From Harenicola maris (GTDB lineage Bacteria > Pseudomonadota > Alphaproteobacteria > Rhodobacterales > Rhodobacteraceae): DNA of 64,000 bases. A program made the position numbers and the translations under genes. The first letter of the stretch is position 1, and each line of letters starts with the position of its first letter. The notes below the pieces were generated by a model that saw only the letters and a program-made list of their open reading frames with translations, was not told the origin of the DNA and searched no databases. Shown here piece after piece: positions 18,023 to 27,004 of this stretch. The DNA lies in assembly GCA_018524345.1 (NCBI GenBank), contig JADQAZ010000003.1, forward strand, positions 682,001-746,000. Direction: 5' to 3'.

Positions 18023-18949
18023 ATGGAAAAGAACCTTCAGATCGCGGTCATCGGTGCTGGCCTTATGGGGCACGGCATTGCCCTGACTTTTGCGCGGGCG
18101 GGGCAGTACGTCACCTTGTCCGACCCGCACGAAGAAACCCTCAAAAGCGCGCCTGCGCGTATCTCTGCCAGCCTTAAGGGCCTTGGTGCGAAAGAGGTCG
18201 AAATTGCCAAGGCTCTGAAGAAGATAGAGCTTTGCAACTCTGTCGCCTCCGCTGTCAGCAAGGCCGACTTTGTCTTCGAGGCCGCGCCAGAAAAGCTGGA
18301 CCTCAAGAAGGCGATCTTTGCGGACATCGAAGCGCATGCGCCAGAGGGGGCGATCCTCGCCTCGAACACCTCGGTCATTCAGATCACCAAGATCATGGAC
18401 GACCTCAAGCTGCGCAAGCGCGCCGTTGGCACCCATTGGTGGAACCCGCCGCATATGATCCCGCTGGTCGAAGTGATCAAGACCGAGTGGACCGATGGCA
18501 GCGTCGCGCAGCGCATGTCCGATCTGCTGGCGGATGCGGGCAAGACGCCCGTGATGGTAGAAAAGGACGTTCCGGGCTTCATCGGCAACCGGTTGCAGCA
18601 TGCGCTCTGGCGCGAAGCCGTTAGTCTTGTTGAGAATGGCATCTGCGACGCAGAGGCGGTTGATACCGTGATCAAGGCCAGCTTTGGCCGCAGGCTCGCG
18701 GTTCTTGGGCCGCTTGAAAACGCTGATCTCGTCGGCACCGACCTCACACTCGATATCCATGAGAACGTTTTGTTCGATCTGGAAAGCCGCAAAGGGCCCT
18801 CTCCGTATCTCGAGCAACTGGTTGCCGAAGGCCGGTTGGGCATGAAGTCCGGCGAAGGCTTTCGCAAATGGAGTGAAGAAGAGGCGCAGGACGTGCGCTC
18901 ACGCGTCACGCGGCATCTGAACCGATTGGAAGGAATTTTGATCGATTAA
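18023..18949 (+). CDS. 3-hydroxyacyl-CoA dehydrogenase family NAD-binding protein
   Basis: 308 residues. The N-terminal Rossmann domain has GAGLMGHG at 11-18; the catalytic pair H138 (GTHWWNPPHM) and E150 is followed by a C-terminal helical dimer domain. It resembles single-domain 3HCDH relatives such as L-carnitine or L-gulonate dehydrogenase, which act on free 3-hydroxy acids, more than fatty-acid oxidation enzymes. It starts 4 bp after the SDR stop. A beta-keto-acid cleavage (BKACE) enzyme later in the operon is a natural next step, since this enzyme would generate a beta-keto acid. Confidence 0.9.
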   Translation: MEKNLQIAVIGAGLMGHGIALTFARAGQYVTLSDPHEETLKSAPARISASLKGLGAKEVEIAKALKKIELCNSVASAVSKADFVFEAAPEKLDLKKAIFADIEAHAPEGAILASNTSVIQITKIMDDLKLRKRAVGTHWWNPPHMIPLVEVIKTEWTDGSVAQRMSDLLADAGKTPVMVEKDVPGFIGNRLQHALWREAVSLVENGICDAEAVDTVIKASFGRRLAVLGPLENADLVGTDLTLDIHENVLFDLESRKGPSPYLEQLVAEGRLGMKSGEGFRKWSEEEAQDVRSRVTRHLNRLEGILID

Positions 18950-18993
18950 CATGCAACCCGGCCATGTATTTGCCGGGACTAAGGGAGGAAACT

Positions 18994-20268
18994 ATGACTA
19001 TCAAAAATCCAAACCGCCGCCGTTTTCTAACCGGTGCAACGGCTATGCTCGCCGCCCCAGCGGTTTTGCGCAGCACCCGCGCCTATGCGGACAACCCGGT
19101 TTTGCGCATTGGCCACGTCAGCCCGCAAACCGGCCCCTTGGCCAGCTTTGCCGAGGCGGATGAATATATCCTGAACGGCCTGCAGCAAATGTTTGCGGGG
19201 GGGATCGAAAACAACGGCAAGCCTTGGACGATTGAGGTGATCTCCAAGGACAGCCAGTCCAACCCGAACCGCGCCGCCGAAGTGGCCGCGGATCTTATCC
19301 TTGGCGATGAGGTCGACATCATTGTGGCTGCGTCCACGCCCGACACGGTCAACCCTGTCGCGGATCAGGCCGAGATCAACGAGGTGCCTTGCGTCACAAC
19401 CGATTGCCCATGGCAGCCTTACTTCTTTGGCCGTAATGGCGTTCCGGGTGAGGGTTTTCAAAGCACTTACCACTTTTTCTTCGGGATCGAGGATTGGATC
19501 GCCGCGACATTGGACATGTGGTCCAAGCTGGATATTGGCAAAAACGTGGCTGGCCTTTTTCCGAATGATGCGGATGGGAATGCCTTCGGTGATCCGGAAA
19601 CCGGCCTTCCACCTGCGATGACGGCCGCTGGTTATTCAATCGTCGATCCCGGCCGGTATCAGCCGCTTTCCGACGATTTCTCTAACCAGATCGCCGCATT
19701 TAAAGAAGCCGATTGCACCCTTGTGACCGGCAACATGATCGCGCCCGACTTTGCGACTTTCTGGTCCCAAGCTGCGCAGCAGGGCTTTAACCCCAAAATC
19801 GTGACGATCGGCAAAGCGCTGTTGTTCCCCTCCGTGATCGAAGGGCTCGGTGATCGGGGTGATGGCCTTACGACAGAGGTATGGTGGTCTCCTCATCACC
19901 CATTCTCCTCTTCTCTGACGGGGACAACTTCGCGAGAGCTTGCAGAGGGTTACGCCGCAGCATCGGGTCGCCCATGGACGCAACCGATTGGCTTCAAGCA
20001 CGCGCTGTTTGAGGTTGTGGCCGATGCCATCAAACGTGCCGAAGACCTTGAAGATCCAGAAGCAATCACAGCCGCCATCGCAAGCACCGACCTGAACACC
20101 ATTGTCGGGCCGGTGAACTGGGACACAGGCCCGATAAACAACGTCTCCAAGACACCGTTGGTCGCCGGGCAGTGGCAGAAGAAAGGCGATGGTTTCGAGC
20201 TTGAAATCGTGGCCAACGGACCCGCTTCTGAAATCCCGATCACTGCCGATCTGGTGCCATTGAGCTGA
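18994..20268 (+). CDS. ABC transporter substrate-binding protein (branched-chain amino acid type)
   Basis: 424 residues of the periplasmic LivK-like fold. The N-terminus carries a twin-arginine signal (NRRRFLTGATAMLAAPAVL), so it is exported folded by Tat. The frame opens at 18964, but ATG 18994 follows GGGAGG. It is the receptor for the ATPases and permeases encoded directly downstream. A CCCGGC/GCCGGG hairpin precedes the gene. LivK-like receptors bind amino acids, amides and aromatic acids; the ligand here is unknown. Confidence 0.92.
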   Translation: MTIKNPNRRRFLTGATAMLAAPAVLRSTRAYADNPVLRIGHVSPQTGPLASFAEADEYILNGLQQMFAGGIENNGKPWTIEVISKDSQSNPNRAAEVAADLILGDEVDIIVAASTPDTVNPVADQAEINEVPCVTTDCPWQPYFFGRNGVPGEGFQSTYHFFFGIEDWIAATLDMWSKLDIGKNVAGLFPNDADGNAFGDPETGLPPAMTAAGYSIVDPGRYQPLSDDFSNQIAAFKEADCTLVTGNMIAPDFATFWSQAAQQGFNPKIVTIGKALLFPSVIEGLGDRGDGLTTEVWWSPHHPFSSSLTGTTSRELAEGYAAASGRPWTQPIGFKHALFEVVADAIKRAEDLEDPEAITAAIASTDLNTIVGPVNWDTGPINNVSKTPLVAGQWQKKGDGFELEIVANGPASEIPITADLVPLS

Positions 20269-20274
20269 TCGACT

Positions 20275-20300
20275 TTGGGCGCCGGTGATCCGGCGCCCAA
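20275..20300 (+). other. Perfect 11-bp intercistronic hairpin
   Basis: TTGGGCGCCGG (20275-20285), loop TGAT, CCGGCGCCCAA (20290-20300): a perfect stem 6 bp after the binding-protein stop. There is no T-tract. It could protect the 3' end of the receptor mRNA or act as a partial attenuator, consistent with higher receptor than ATPase expression. Confidence 0.6.
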
Positions 20301-20322
20301 CCCGAAAATGTCAGGAGGCGAG

Positions 20323-21051
20323 ATGTCCGCAATCTTAAAATTGGACGGTGTTTCAAAGTCGTTTGGCGCCGTAACTGTTGCCGATAGCTTGAGCTATGAA
20401 TTGCAACAGGGCGAGGCCTTGGGCGTGATCGGCCCGAATGGGGCGGGTAAAACCTCCATGTTCAATCTGATTACAGGAACTTTGCCCTCCGATAGCGGGC
20501 GGTTGGTTTTCGCAGGGCAGGACGTCACGCGGCAGAGCGCCGCCACACGCAGCCGTTCCGGCATTGCGCGTAGCTTTCAGGTGCCGCAGCCCTTTTCGGG
20601 CCTGACGGTGTTTGAGAACGCGATGATTGCGGCGACCCAATCCGCCGGTTTGACTGGGCGCGAAGCGGAGAGGCTTTGCCTGCAAATACTTGAGCAGACC
20701 GAACTCTTGTCCAAGGCCAATACCCTGGCGGGGAAGCTGACCCTGCTGGATCGCAAACGTCTTGAGCTTACACGGGCGCTGTGCGCCAAGCCGAAACTGC
20801 TGCTGCTTGATGAAATCGCGGGTGGCTTGACCGAGGCGGAATGCACAAGCCTCGTCCAGACAATCAAAGACATTCACGCCTCGGGCGTTTCGATCATTTG
20901 GATTGAGCATGTGGTCCATGCACTGCTCGCCGTGGTCGACCGGTTGATCGTTATCGATTTTGGAAAACTGGTCGCTCAGGGCGACCCCAAGACTGTGATG
21001 GACAGCAAAGAAGTGCAGGAAATCTATCTGGGGATTGAAGCCGATGCCTGA
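20323..21051 (+). CDS. ABC transporter ATP-binding protein (LivG type)
   Basis: 242 residues with Walker [10 protein letters not shown], a late C-loop region and Walker [11 protein letters not shown]. The LivG-type [21 protein letters not shown] segment follows. The signature motif (usually LSGG) reads [16 protein letters not shown], as is common in LivG-like subunits with a degenerate C-loop. It energises import with the next ATPase gene, which overlaps it by 8 bp. ATG 20323 is chosen because AGGAGG lies 5 nt upstream. Confidence 0.93.
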   Translation: MSAILKLDGVSKSFGAVTVADSLSYELQQGEALGVIGPNGAGKTSMFNLITGTLPSDSGRLVFAGQDVTRQSAATRSRSGIARSFQVPQPFSGLTVFENAMIAATQSAGLTGREAERLCLQILEQTELLSKANTLAGKLTLLDRKRLELTRALCAKPKLLLLDEIAGGLTEAECTSLVQTIKDIHASGVSIIWIEHVVHALLAVVDRLIVIDFGKLVAQGDPKTVMDSKEVQEIYLGIEADA

Positions 21052-21751
21052 GCCAATCTTGAAAATAAGCAAACTGAGTGCCCATTACGGAGACTTCCAA
21101 GCCCTCTATGGCGTGGATATGGAGGTCGCGGAAGGCGAGGTCTTGGCCATCATCGGCGCCAATGGTGCGGGGAAAACGACGCTCTTGCGTTCCCTGTCCG
21201 GATTGATGTCGAACGAGGCGGGGCAGATCACCTATCGCGGCCAAGCCATTGGCGCGCTTCGCGCCGATCAGGTCGCCGCATTGGGTATCGCCTTGGTTCC
21301 AGAAGGGCGCCAACTTTTTCCATCGCTCACCGTAGAGGAAAATCTGATGATTGGCGGGCGGGTAAACCGGGCCGGCCCTTGGAATTTGCACAAGGTCTAT
21401 GACCTCTTCCCGATCCTGCAGGAACGGCGGGGGCAAGCGTCCACCTCGCTTTCGGGGGGGCAGCAGCAAATGGTGGCGATCGGTAGGGCGCTGATGTCGA
21501 ATCCGGATTTGATCCTGTTTGACGAGATCAGCCTTGGTCTCGCGCCGATCATTATCAAAGATATCTACGCCGCTCTGCCGGGCATCGTTGGGGGCGGCAT
21601 GAGCGCGGTGATTGTCGAGCAGGACATCACCAAGGCGCTGTCGGTCTCAAGCCGGGTTTACTGCCTGCAAGAGGGGCGGGTCTCACTCGAAGGTGGCTCT
21701 GCGACTGTATCGCGCGAGGAGATTTCCCGCGCCTATTTTGGGATAGCATAA
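21044..21751 (+). CDS. ABC transporter ATP-binding protein (LivF type)
   Basis: 235 residues with Walker A GANGAGKTT, signature LSGGQQQMVAIGRAL and Walker B LILFDEISLGL; the segment ALVPEGRQLFPSLTVEENL is diagnostic of LivF. It forms the ATPase pair with the preceding LivG-type subunit. The start overlaps the preceding stop by 8 bp, so it is translationally coupled. The permease gene begins one base after its stop. Confidence 0.94.
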   Translation: MPEPILKISKLSAHYGDFQALYGVDMEVAEGEVLAIIGANGAGKTTLLRSLSGLMSNEAGQITYRGQAIGALRADQVAALGIALVPEGRQLFPSLTVEENLMIGGRVNRAGPWNLHKVYDLFPILQERRGQASTSLSGGQQQMVAIGRALMSNPDLILFDEISLGLAPIIIKDIYAALPGIVGGGMSAVIVEQDITKALSVSSRVYCLQEGRVSLEGGSATVSREEISRAYFGIA

Positions 21752-21752
21752 C

Positions 21753-22616
21753 ATGGAATGGTTGAACGCAGTTGTTCAGGGCACCCTGCTTGGCGGGCTT
21801 TATGCCCTGTTCGCAGCCGGGCTTTCGTTGATCTTTGGGGTGATGCGGCTGGTTAATATTGCCCATGGGGATCTGATCGTCATGGCGGCCTACCTTGGCC
21901 TGACGGCGACGGTTGTTTTGGGCATTCACCCGCTTGTGGCGCTGATTGTTGTGATCCCGGCTATGGCGGGGATCGGATATGTTCTGCAGCGCGGGATTTT
22001 GAACAGGACTTTGGGCGATGATCTCTTGCCGCCCTTGCTTGTTACTTTTGGCCTGTCAGTCATCATTCAAAACGCCTTGCTTGAGGGCTACACAGCCGAC
22101 CCACAAAAGATGAATGCCGGGGCATTGGAAACCGCGAGCCTCTCTGTCGGTGGCCTATCCCTTGGGATTTTGCCTGTGCTGACCTTTGCGGTTGCCGTGG
22201 CAGTGATCGCAGGGCTGCAATGGATGTTTTACCACACCGCCCTTGGCCGGGCTTTCCGCGCCGTGTCTGACAATCAAGACATCGCGCAGCTGATGGGGCT
22301 GAACAAACGGCACATTTTTGGGCTGGCCATGGCGCTTGCCTTGGCTGTTACGGCGATTGCCGGGATTTTCCTTGGTATCCGTACAAGCTTTGACCCCTCA
22401 ATCGGGGGCGGGCGCCTGATCTTCGGTTTCGAGGCGGTGATCATCGGTGGTTTGGGCAATCTTTGGGGCACCTTGGCGGGGGGCGTAATCCTTGGGGTCG
22501 CGCAAACCGTGGGGGCCAAGATTGATCCGGGCTGGCAGGTTCTTTCCGGCCACATCGCCTTTTTGTTGATCCTTGCAGTGCGTCCGCAGGGCCTCTTTCC
22601 ACGGGTGTCGGGATGA
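21753..22616 (+). CDS. Branched-chain amino acid-type ABC permease (LivH type)
   Basis: 287-residue inner-membrane protein of about eight helices with LivH landmarks: QGTLLGGLYALFAAGLSLIF, VNIAHGDLIVMAAYLG and IIGGLGNLWGTLAGGVILG. It forms the transmembrane channel with the LivM-type protein that follows and overlaps it by 4 bp. It carries substrate from the Tat-exported receptor across the membrane. Family assignment is secure and the substrate open. Confidence 0.94.
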   Translation: MEWLNAVVQGTLLGGLYALFAAGLSLIFGVMRLVNIAHGDLIVMAAYLGLTATVVLGIHPLVALIVVIPAMAGIGYVLQRGILNRTLGDDLLPPLLVTFGLSVIIQNALLEGYTADPQKMNAGALETASLSVGGLSLGILPVLTFAVAVAVIAGLQWMFYHTALGRAFRAVSDNQDIAQLMGLNKRHIFGLAMALALAVTAIAGIFLGIRTSFDPSIGGGRLIFGFEAVIIGGLGNLWGTLAGGVILGVAQTVGAKIDPGWQVLSGHIAFLLILAVRPQGLFPRVSG

Positions 22617-23641
22617 ATTTGGATAGCTACACAGTTACGCGCGGCTCAAAGAGCGCAAAGATTGCGGCCATTCTGGGCCTGATCGTCATAGTCATCCTGA
22701 TCACTGCGCCTTGGTGGGCCGGACGGGCGGATATGCGGCTGCTTGGGGAGCTGTTTCTCTATCTCGCTCTTGCCAGCCTTTGGAACCTGATGGCGGGCTA
22801 TGCCGGATTGGTGTCTGTCGGGCAGCAGGCCTATGTGGGTTTTGGCGGCTATATGCTCTTTGCCCTTACGATCTTTGGCGGGGTGAACCCAGTCTTTGCG
22901 ATCGCTCTTGCGGGCCTCTTGGGGGCGGCGATTGCCGTTCCGGTGGCTGCCCTGATCTTTCGGTTGCGGGGCGCCTACTTTGCGATCGGCACTTGGGTTA
23001 TGGCCGAGGTTTTCCGCCTGAGCTTCGCGCAGGTCGGCGCTCTTGGGGGGGGCTCCGGCACCTCGCTTCCTGTGGGCATCGTGCGATCCATGGCAGACGG
23101 GCGCAGCGCCCGCGAGGCATTGAGCTACTGGCTTGCCTTGGGTGTCGCGACCTTGGTTGTGGCAGCGGTCTACCTCTTCTTGCGCTCACGTAAGGGGCTT
23201 GCCCTGACGGCCATTCGGGACAACGAATTGGCGGCCGGTTCTCTTGGTATCGATATCTTCCGCACCAAGTTTTTGGTCTACATCGTGACATGCGCCATGA
23301 CGGCGATGGTTGGCGCGCTGATCTTCTTGCAAAAGCTCCGGATCTCTCCCGATGCCGCCTTTAGCGTCAATGACTGGACCGCTTTCGTGATCTTTATCGT
23401 GGTCATTGGCGGGATTGGCACGATCGAGGGACCCATCATTGGAACTTTGATCTTCTTTGCCCTGCGCGAAACGCTTGCCGACCTTGGCACGATCTACCTG
23501 ATGGTTCTGGGCCTTGTTGCAATTGTCATCATGCTTAAGGCGCCCAAGGGCATCTGGGGCCTGATCAAAGATCGCATGAACCTTCAAATCTTTCCACTTG
23601 GATACCGCGTCGAAACACCCGACGAGAATAAAGGAGCCTGA
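22613..23641 (+). CDS. Branched-chain amino acid-type ABC permease (LivM type)
   Basis: 342-residue membrane protein with LivM landmarks: LASLWNLMAGYAGLVSVGQQAYVGFG, TAIRDNELAAGSLGID and IGGIGTIEGPIIGTLIFFAL. It completes the five-part importer (receptor, two ATPases, two permeases). The stop is 2 bp from the start of the BKACE gene, whose ribosome site AAGGAG lies within its last codons, so transporter and enzyme are tightly coupled. Confidence 0.94.
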   Translation: MNLDSYTVTRGSKSAKIAAILGLIVIVILITAPWWAGRADMRLLGELFLYLALASLWNLMAGYAGLVSVGQQAYVGFGGYMLFALTIFGGVNPVFAIALAGLLGAAIAVPVAALIFRLRGAYFAIGTWVMAEVFRLSFAQVGALGGGSGTSLPVGIVRSMADGRSAREALSYWLALGVATLVVAAVYLFLRSRKGLALTAIRDNELAAGSLGIDIFRTKFLVYIVTCAMTAMVGALIFLQKLRISPDAAFSVNDWTAFVIFIVVIGGIGTIEGPIIGTLIFFALRETLADLGTIYLMVLGLVAIVIMLKAPKGIWGLIKDRMNLQIFPLGYRVETPDENKGA

Positions 23642-23643
23642 AC

Positions 23644-24579
23644 ATGGCACGCCAAAAGACGATCATCACCTGCGCAATTACCGGGGCCATCCATACGCCG
23701 ACTATGTCGGATGCCTTGCCCTATACCTATGATGATATTGCCAAACAGGCCCTCGACGCCGCAGAGGCAGGGGCCTCGATCCTGCACCTTCATGCGCGCA
23801 ATCCGGAGGATGGCTCCCCCTCGGTCAACACCGATGATTTTGCTCCCTTCTTGCCTCGGATCAAGCAGGCGACTGATGCGGTTGTGAATATCTCCACTGG
23901 CGGCTCTCTGACCCTGTCGATCCAGGATCGGATCAACCCTGCCAAGACCTTCTCGCCAGAGATGTGTTCGATGAACATGGGTTCGATGAACTTCTCCTTC
24001 CATCCTTTGGCGAACCGATACAGCGACGATGACTGGAAGTTTGATTGGGAGCGTGACTACGTCAAAAACTCTGATCAAAACATCTTCCGCAATACCTTCC
24101 GCGACATCAAAGAGGCCGCCGATACTCTTGCGCCCCATGACATTAAATTCGAGCATGAGTGCTACGACGTCGGGCACCTCTATAACCTGAAATTCTGCAT
24201 GGATATCGGGCTGTTCAAAGCGCCGATCTTCATCCAGTTCATCTTTGGCATCCTTGGCGGGATCGGGCCGGAGGTGGACAATCTGGTGTTTATGAAACGC
24301 ACAGCGGATCGTTTGTTCGGTGATGACTACCGCTGGTCCGTTCTTGGGGCAGGGGGCGCGCAGATGAACCTTGCCACCACCGCCAGCCAGATGGGCGGCA
24401 ACGTGCGGGTCGGTTTAGAGGACAGCCTGTTCATCAGCCGTGGGAAACTTGCCGAAGGCAACGCCGCGCAGGTCGCCAAAATCCGCCGCATCGTAGAGGA
24501 CCTTGGCGCCGAAGTGGCCACGCCAGATGAGGCGCGCGAGATCCTTGATCTCAAGGGCGGTGATCGGGTCAATTTTTGA
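23644..24579 (+). CDS. BKACE family beta-keto acid cleavage enzyme (DUF849)
   Basis: 311-residue TIM barrel. The zinc-binding H48 and H50 lie in HLHARNPEDG, and the family start motif ITCAITGAIHTPTMS is at 8-22. BKACE enzymes cleave a beta-keto acid with acetyl-CoA to give acetoacetate and a new acyl-CoA. The 3HCDH-type dehydrogenase earlier in the operon would supply the beta-keto acid, as in carnitine degradation (dehydrogenase then BKACE), although the other carnitine genes are not present. The specificity residues cannot be read by eye. Confidence 0.93.
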   Translation: MARQKTIITCAITGAIHTPTMSDALPYTYDDIAKQALDAAEAGASILHLHARNPEDGSPSVNTDDFAPFLPRIKQATDAVVNISTGGSLTLSIQDRINPAKTFSPEMCSMNMGSMNFSFHPLANRYSDDDWKFDWERDYVKNSDQNIFRNTFRDIKEAADTLAPHDIKFEHECYDVGHLYNLKFCMDIGLFKAPIFIQFIFGILGGIGPEVDNLVFMKRTADRLFGDDYRWSVLGAGGAQMNLATTASQMGGNVRVGLEDSLFISRGKLAEGNAAQVAKIRRIVEDLGAEVATPDEAREILDLKGGDRVNF

Positions 24580-24594
24580 CGAGGGGATGCCGCT

Positions 24595-25401
24595 ATGCCG
24601 AGAATTGAACCTGCCGATCAAAGCCTGAAGTCCCTGTCGGGGCTTCACCTCTGGCACGCGCCGCTTTCCAGCTGCTCGCAACGGGTGCGCATCACCTTGG
24701 CCGAGGCTGATAAGAGCTTTGAGAGCCATCTTGTGAACCTTGAAAAGGGCGAGCATGCCACAGCGCAATATCAGGCCATCCATCCCAAAGGGGTGGTGCC
24801 GGCGCTGGTGGACAATGGAGAGCTGTTCATTGAGTCCATCGACATTATCGGCCATCTGAGCGCGAAAATCGCACCTGAGCTTTTGACCGAGGAGGGGCAG
24901 GACCTGTTGGACCTTGCTGATGCCTCGCAAGTGGACCTGAAGCTCCTGACCTTCGAGTTTCTGTTTCGTGGCGGCGAGCGTCAAAGCGATAGCGAAGCCG
25001 CGGCCTTCCAAGCCAACCACAAGAATGCACAGCTGCGCCAATTCTATCTGGATTTTGCTGCTGGCTTCGCCCCTGAAAGGGTCAAAGCCGCGGTTCAAAG
25101 AACGATGGATGGCTTTCGCAAGCTGGATGGGATTTTGGCGGATGGGCGAAGCTATCTTGGAGGGGAAAGCTTCACCCTGGCGGACGTTGCATGGATGCCG
25201 AATGTGCACAGGTTTTCGTTGATGGGCTGGCCCTTTGATCGCACGCCCCATCTGGCACAGTGGTTCGCGCGCGTCTCCAATCGGCCCAGCTATCAAAGCG
25301 CGCTTGTTGACTGGCAGCCAGAGGAAGTTGTCGGAGCATTCGCCGCCTACACCAAACAACGCCAAGACGAAGGAACCGACGTAACGGCTTTCTTATCCTA
25401 A
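24595..25401 (+). CDS. Glutathione S-transferase family protein
   Basis: 268 residues: an N-terminal thioredoxin-fold domain (about 17-95, with SSCSQRVRITLAEA and the cis-Pro region GVVPALVDNGELFIES) and a C-terminal helical domain. The cytosolic enzyme may use glutathione to open an ether, remove halide or isomerise a maleyl-type intermediate. GSTs in aromatic-catabolic operons include beta-etherases, but nothing here singles that out. It is the last gene of the IclR-linked run before TRAP system 2. Confidence 0.88.
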   Translation: MPRIEPADQSLKSLSGLHLWHAPLSSCSQRVRITLAEADKSFESHLVNLEKGEHATAQYQAIHPKGVVPALVDNGELFIESIDIIGHLSAKIAPELLTEEGQDLLDLADASQVDLKLLTFEFLFRGGERQSDSEAAAFQANHKNAQLRQFYLDFAAGFAPERVKAAVQRTMDGFRKLDGILADGRSYLGGESFTLADVAWMPNVHRFSLMGWPFDRTPHLAQWFARVSNRPSYQSALVDWQPEEVVGAFAAYTKQRQDEGTDVTAFLS

Positions 25402-25462
25402 CTAGGAAAGCCCATTTCAAATTGCGGGTGGCGTCAGCGACCCAATAGGGAGGAGACCTGAA

Positions 25463-26479
25463 ATGAAATTGAAACTCATCTTCGCGGCCGCTGCTATGGC
25501 TTTGATGGCGGGGGCGGCCAATGCCAAAACTCGTATCCTTGTGAACTGCTTTTGGCCCTCGAGCCACTTTGTTTGCACCGAGGTCATTCCGGCATGGATC
25601 GATGAAATCGAGCGGGTCACAGAGGGCCGGGTCACGGGCATCATGCCGCCCAAGTCGGTGGCCGCACCGCCAGAACAGCTTGCCTCGGTGGAAAAGGGCA
25701 TTGCGGATGTGGCGGTTCAGTTCAACGGCTTGATCCAGAACCGCGTCTCCGGTCCGATGGTGGCGATGCAGCCCTTCTCCGGCTCCAATGATGCCGGGGC
25801 GATGAGCCGAGCTTTGTGGGAGACCAACCGCAAATACTTCCCCGATGAGTTCGATACGGTGCACCTACTGTCGCAGTTCGTGATTTCCCCAGGTCAGCTG
25901 TTCAGCCAGACGGACACTCCGATCAATTCGATGGAGGACCTCGCCTCCCGCAAGATCTGGGCGCTTCCCGGACCGCTAGCCGCGATCTTGAAGAAACTGG
26001 AGGCGGGCGTTGTTTCAACCCCTGCGGCGGCCTCGAACGAGATTATCTCTCGCGGGGTTGTGGATGGTCACATCGGCCTCGATGCGCAGGCGCTAAAGGC
26101 CTATCAGGTTATGAATTACACAAAGTCGCACACGGCCTTTAAGGGCGCGCTCTACACCTCTTCCTTCTCGGTCTTTATCAACAAGGATAAATGGGCCGAA
26201 ATTTCCGCTGAGGATCAGGAAGCGATCATGAGCGTCAGTGGCGCGGCTTTGGCAGAGAGCTTTGGCTCCGGTTGGGATGCGCAGAACGCGGCGGCCGAGG
26301 CGGAGTACGCGGGTGCCGGGTTGGAGGTTGTTCAGGCCGATCCCGCCTTTGAGGCCGCTTTGATAGAGGCCTCCGCTTTTATCACCGAAGGCTGGGTCAA
26401 GACCGCGACCGAAGCGGGGATTGATGCCGAAGGGGCGCTTGAATTCTACAAGAGCCAGCTTTCTGCGCCGAGCAACTAA
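25463..26479 (+). CDS. TRAP transporter substrate-binding protein (DctP family), system 2
   Basis: 338 residues with a clear Sec signal peptide (MKLKLIFAAAAMALMAGAANA, cleavage near residue 21). The DctP domain includes LASRKIWALPGPLAAILK and a NEIISRGVVDGHIG region. Two Cys residues in the early mature part (NCFWPSSHFVCTEV) may form a disulfide. It follows GGAGGAGA and starts a second complete TRAP system; unlike system 1, no T-tracted hairpin separates receptor and permease genes. Ligand unknown; the sulfatase at the end of the operon hints at a sulfated or phosphonate-like solute. Confidence 0.92.
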   Translation: MKLKLIFAAAAMALMAGAANAKTRILVNCFWPSSHFVCTEVIPAWIDEIERVTEGRVTGIMPPKSVAAPPEQLASVEKGIADVAVQFNGLIQNRVSGPMVAMQPFSGSNDAGAMSRALWETNRKYFPDEFDTVHLLSQFVISPGQLFSQTDTPINSMEDLASRKIWALPGPLAAILKKLEAGVVSTPAAASNEIISRGVVDGHIGLDAQALKAYQVMNYTKSHTAFKGALYTSSFSVFINKDKWAEISAEDQEAIMSVSGAALAESFGSGWDAQNAAAEAEYAGAGLEVVQADPAFEAALIEASAFITEGWVKTATEAGIDAEGALEFYKSQLSAPSN

Positions 26480-26503
26480 GCAATCACAAAGGGAGGCAGC
26501 ATC

Positions 26504-27004
26504 ATGGCAAAAGCTATGTTGGAATGGATCGTGAAAGCGTTGGAAGTTTTGGCCAGCGTGGTTTTGATGGCGATGATGCTGCTGACCTTTGTGGATGTTG
26601 TCGGAAGGTATTTTGTCGGCGCGCCGATCTTTGGCGCCACAGAGATGATCAGTACGATGTTGGCCCTTATCATCTTTATCGGGCTCGGGATTGCCAATGC
26701 CCGCGACAATCACATCGTTGTTGAACTGGTGGACAGCCGCTTTCGCGCTCTTTCGCCCAAGGTCTACGATGCCATCGTCCAGGGGTTCTCTATCCTTGCG
26801 ATGTGTCTAATCGTATATGTTCTTTATGAACAAGCGGTAGAAGCGGCCCATACTGGCGCCAAAACAGTGGTTTTGGAATGGCCATTGTCGGCGATTACCG
26901 GAACGGTTGCGGCTCTGGCCGGGCTTAGCGTGATCAGTCAGGTTCTTGGCCTGATCGTAGGGGAGGGGCGGGACAGCCACTCTGCCTCCGGGGGGAATAT
27001 CTGA
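26504..27004 (+). CDS. TRAP transporter small permease (DctQ family), system 2
   Basis: 166-residue inner-membrane protein with four helices. Family features include the first helix VLASVVLMAMMLLTFVDVVG, then GATEMISTMLALIIFIGLGIANARDNHIVVEL. The start follows a GGGAGG site. It overlaps the large-permease gene by one base (stop/start TGATG). It acts with that protein as the sodium-driven translocator for the system-2 receptor. Confidence 0.91.
   Translation: MAKAMLEWIVKALEVLASVVLMAMMLLTFVDVVGRYFVGAPIFGATEMISTMLALIIFIGLGIANARDNHIVVELVDSRFRALSPKVYDAIVQGFSILAMCLIVYVLYEQAVEAAHTGAKTVVLEWPLSAITGTVAALAGLSVISQVLGLIVGEGRDSHSASGGNI

Noticed and set aside
15967-24579. Carnitine degradation operon
   Set aside because: The dehydrogenase and BKACE pair fits, but the betainyl-CoA thioesterase and glycine betaine genes are missing, while the cyclase, cupin, SDR and GST are unexplained by that pathway.
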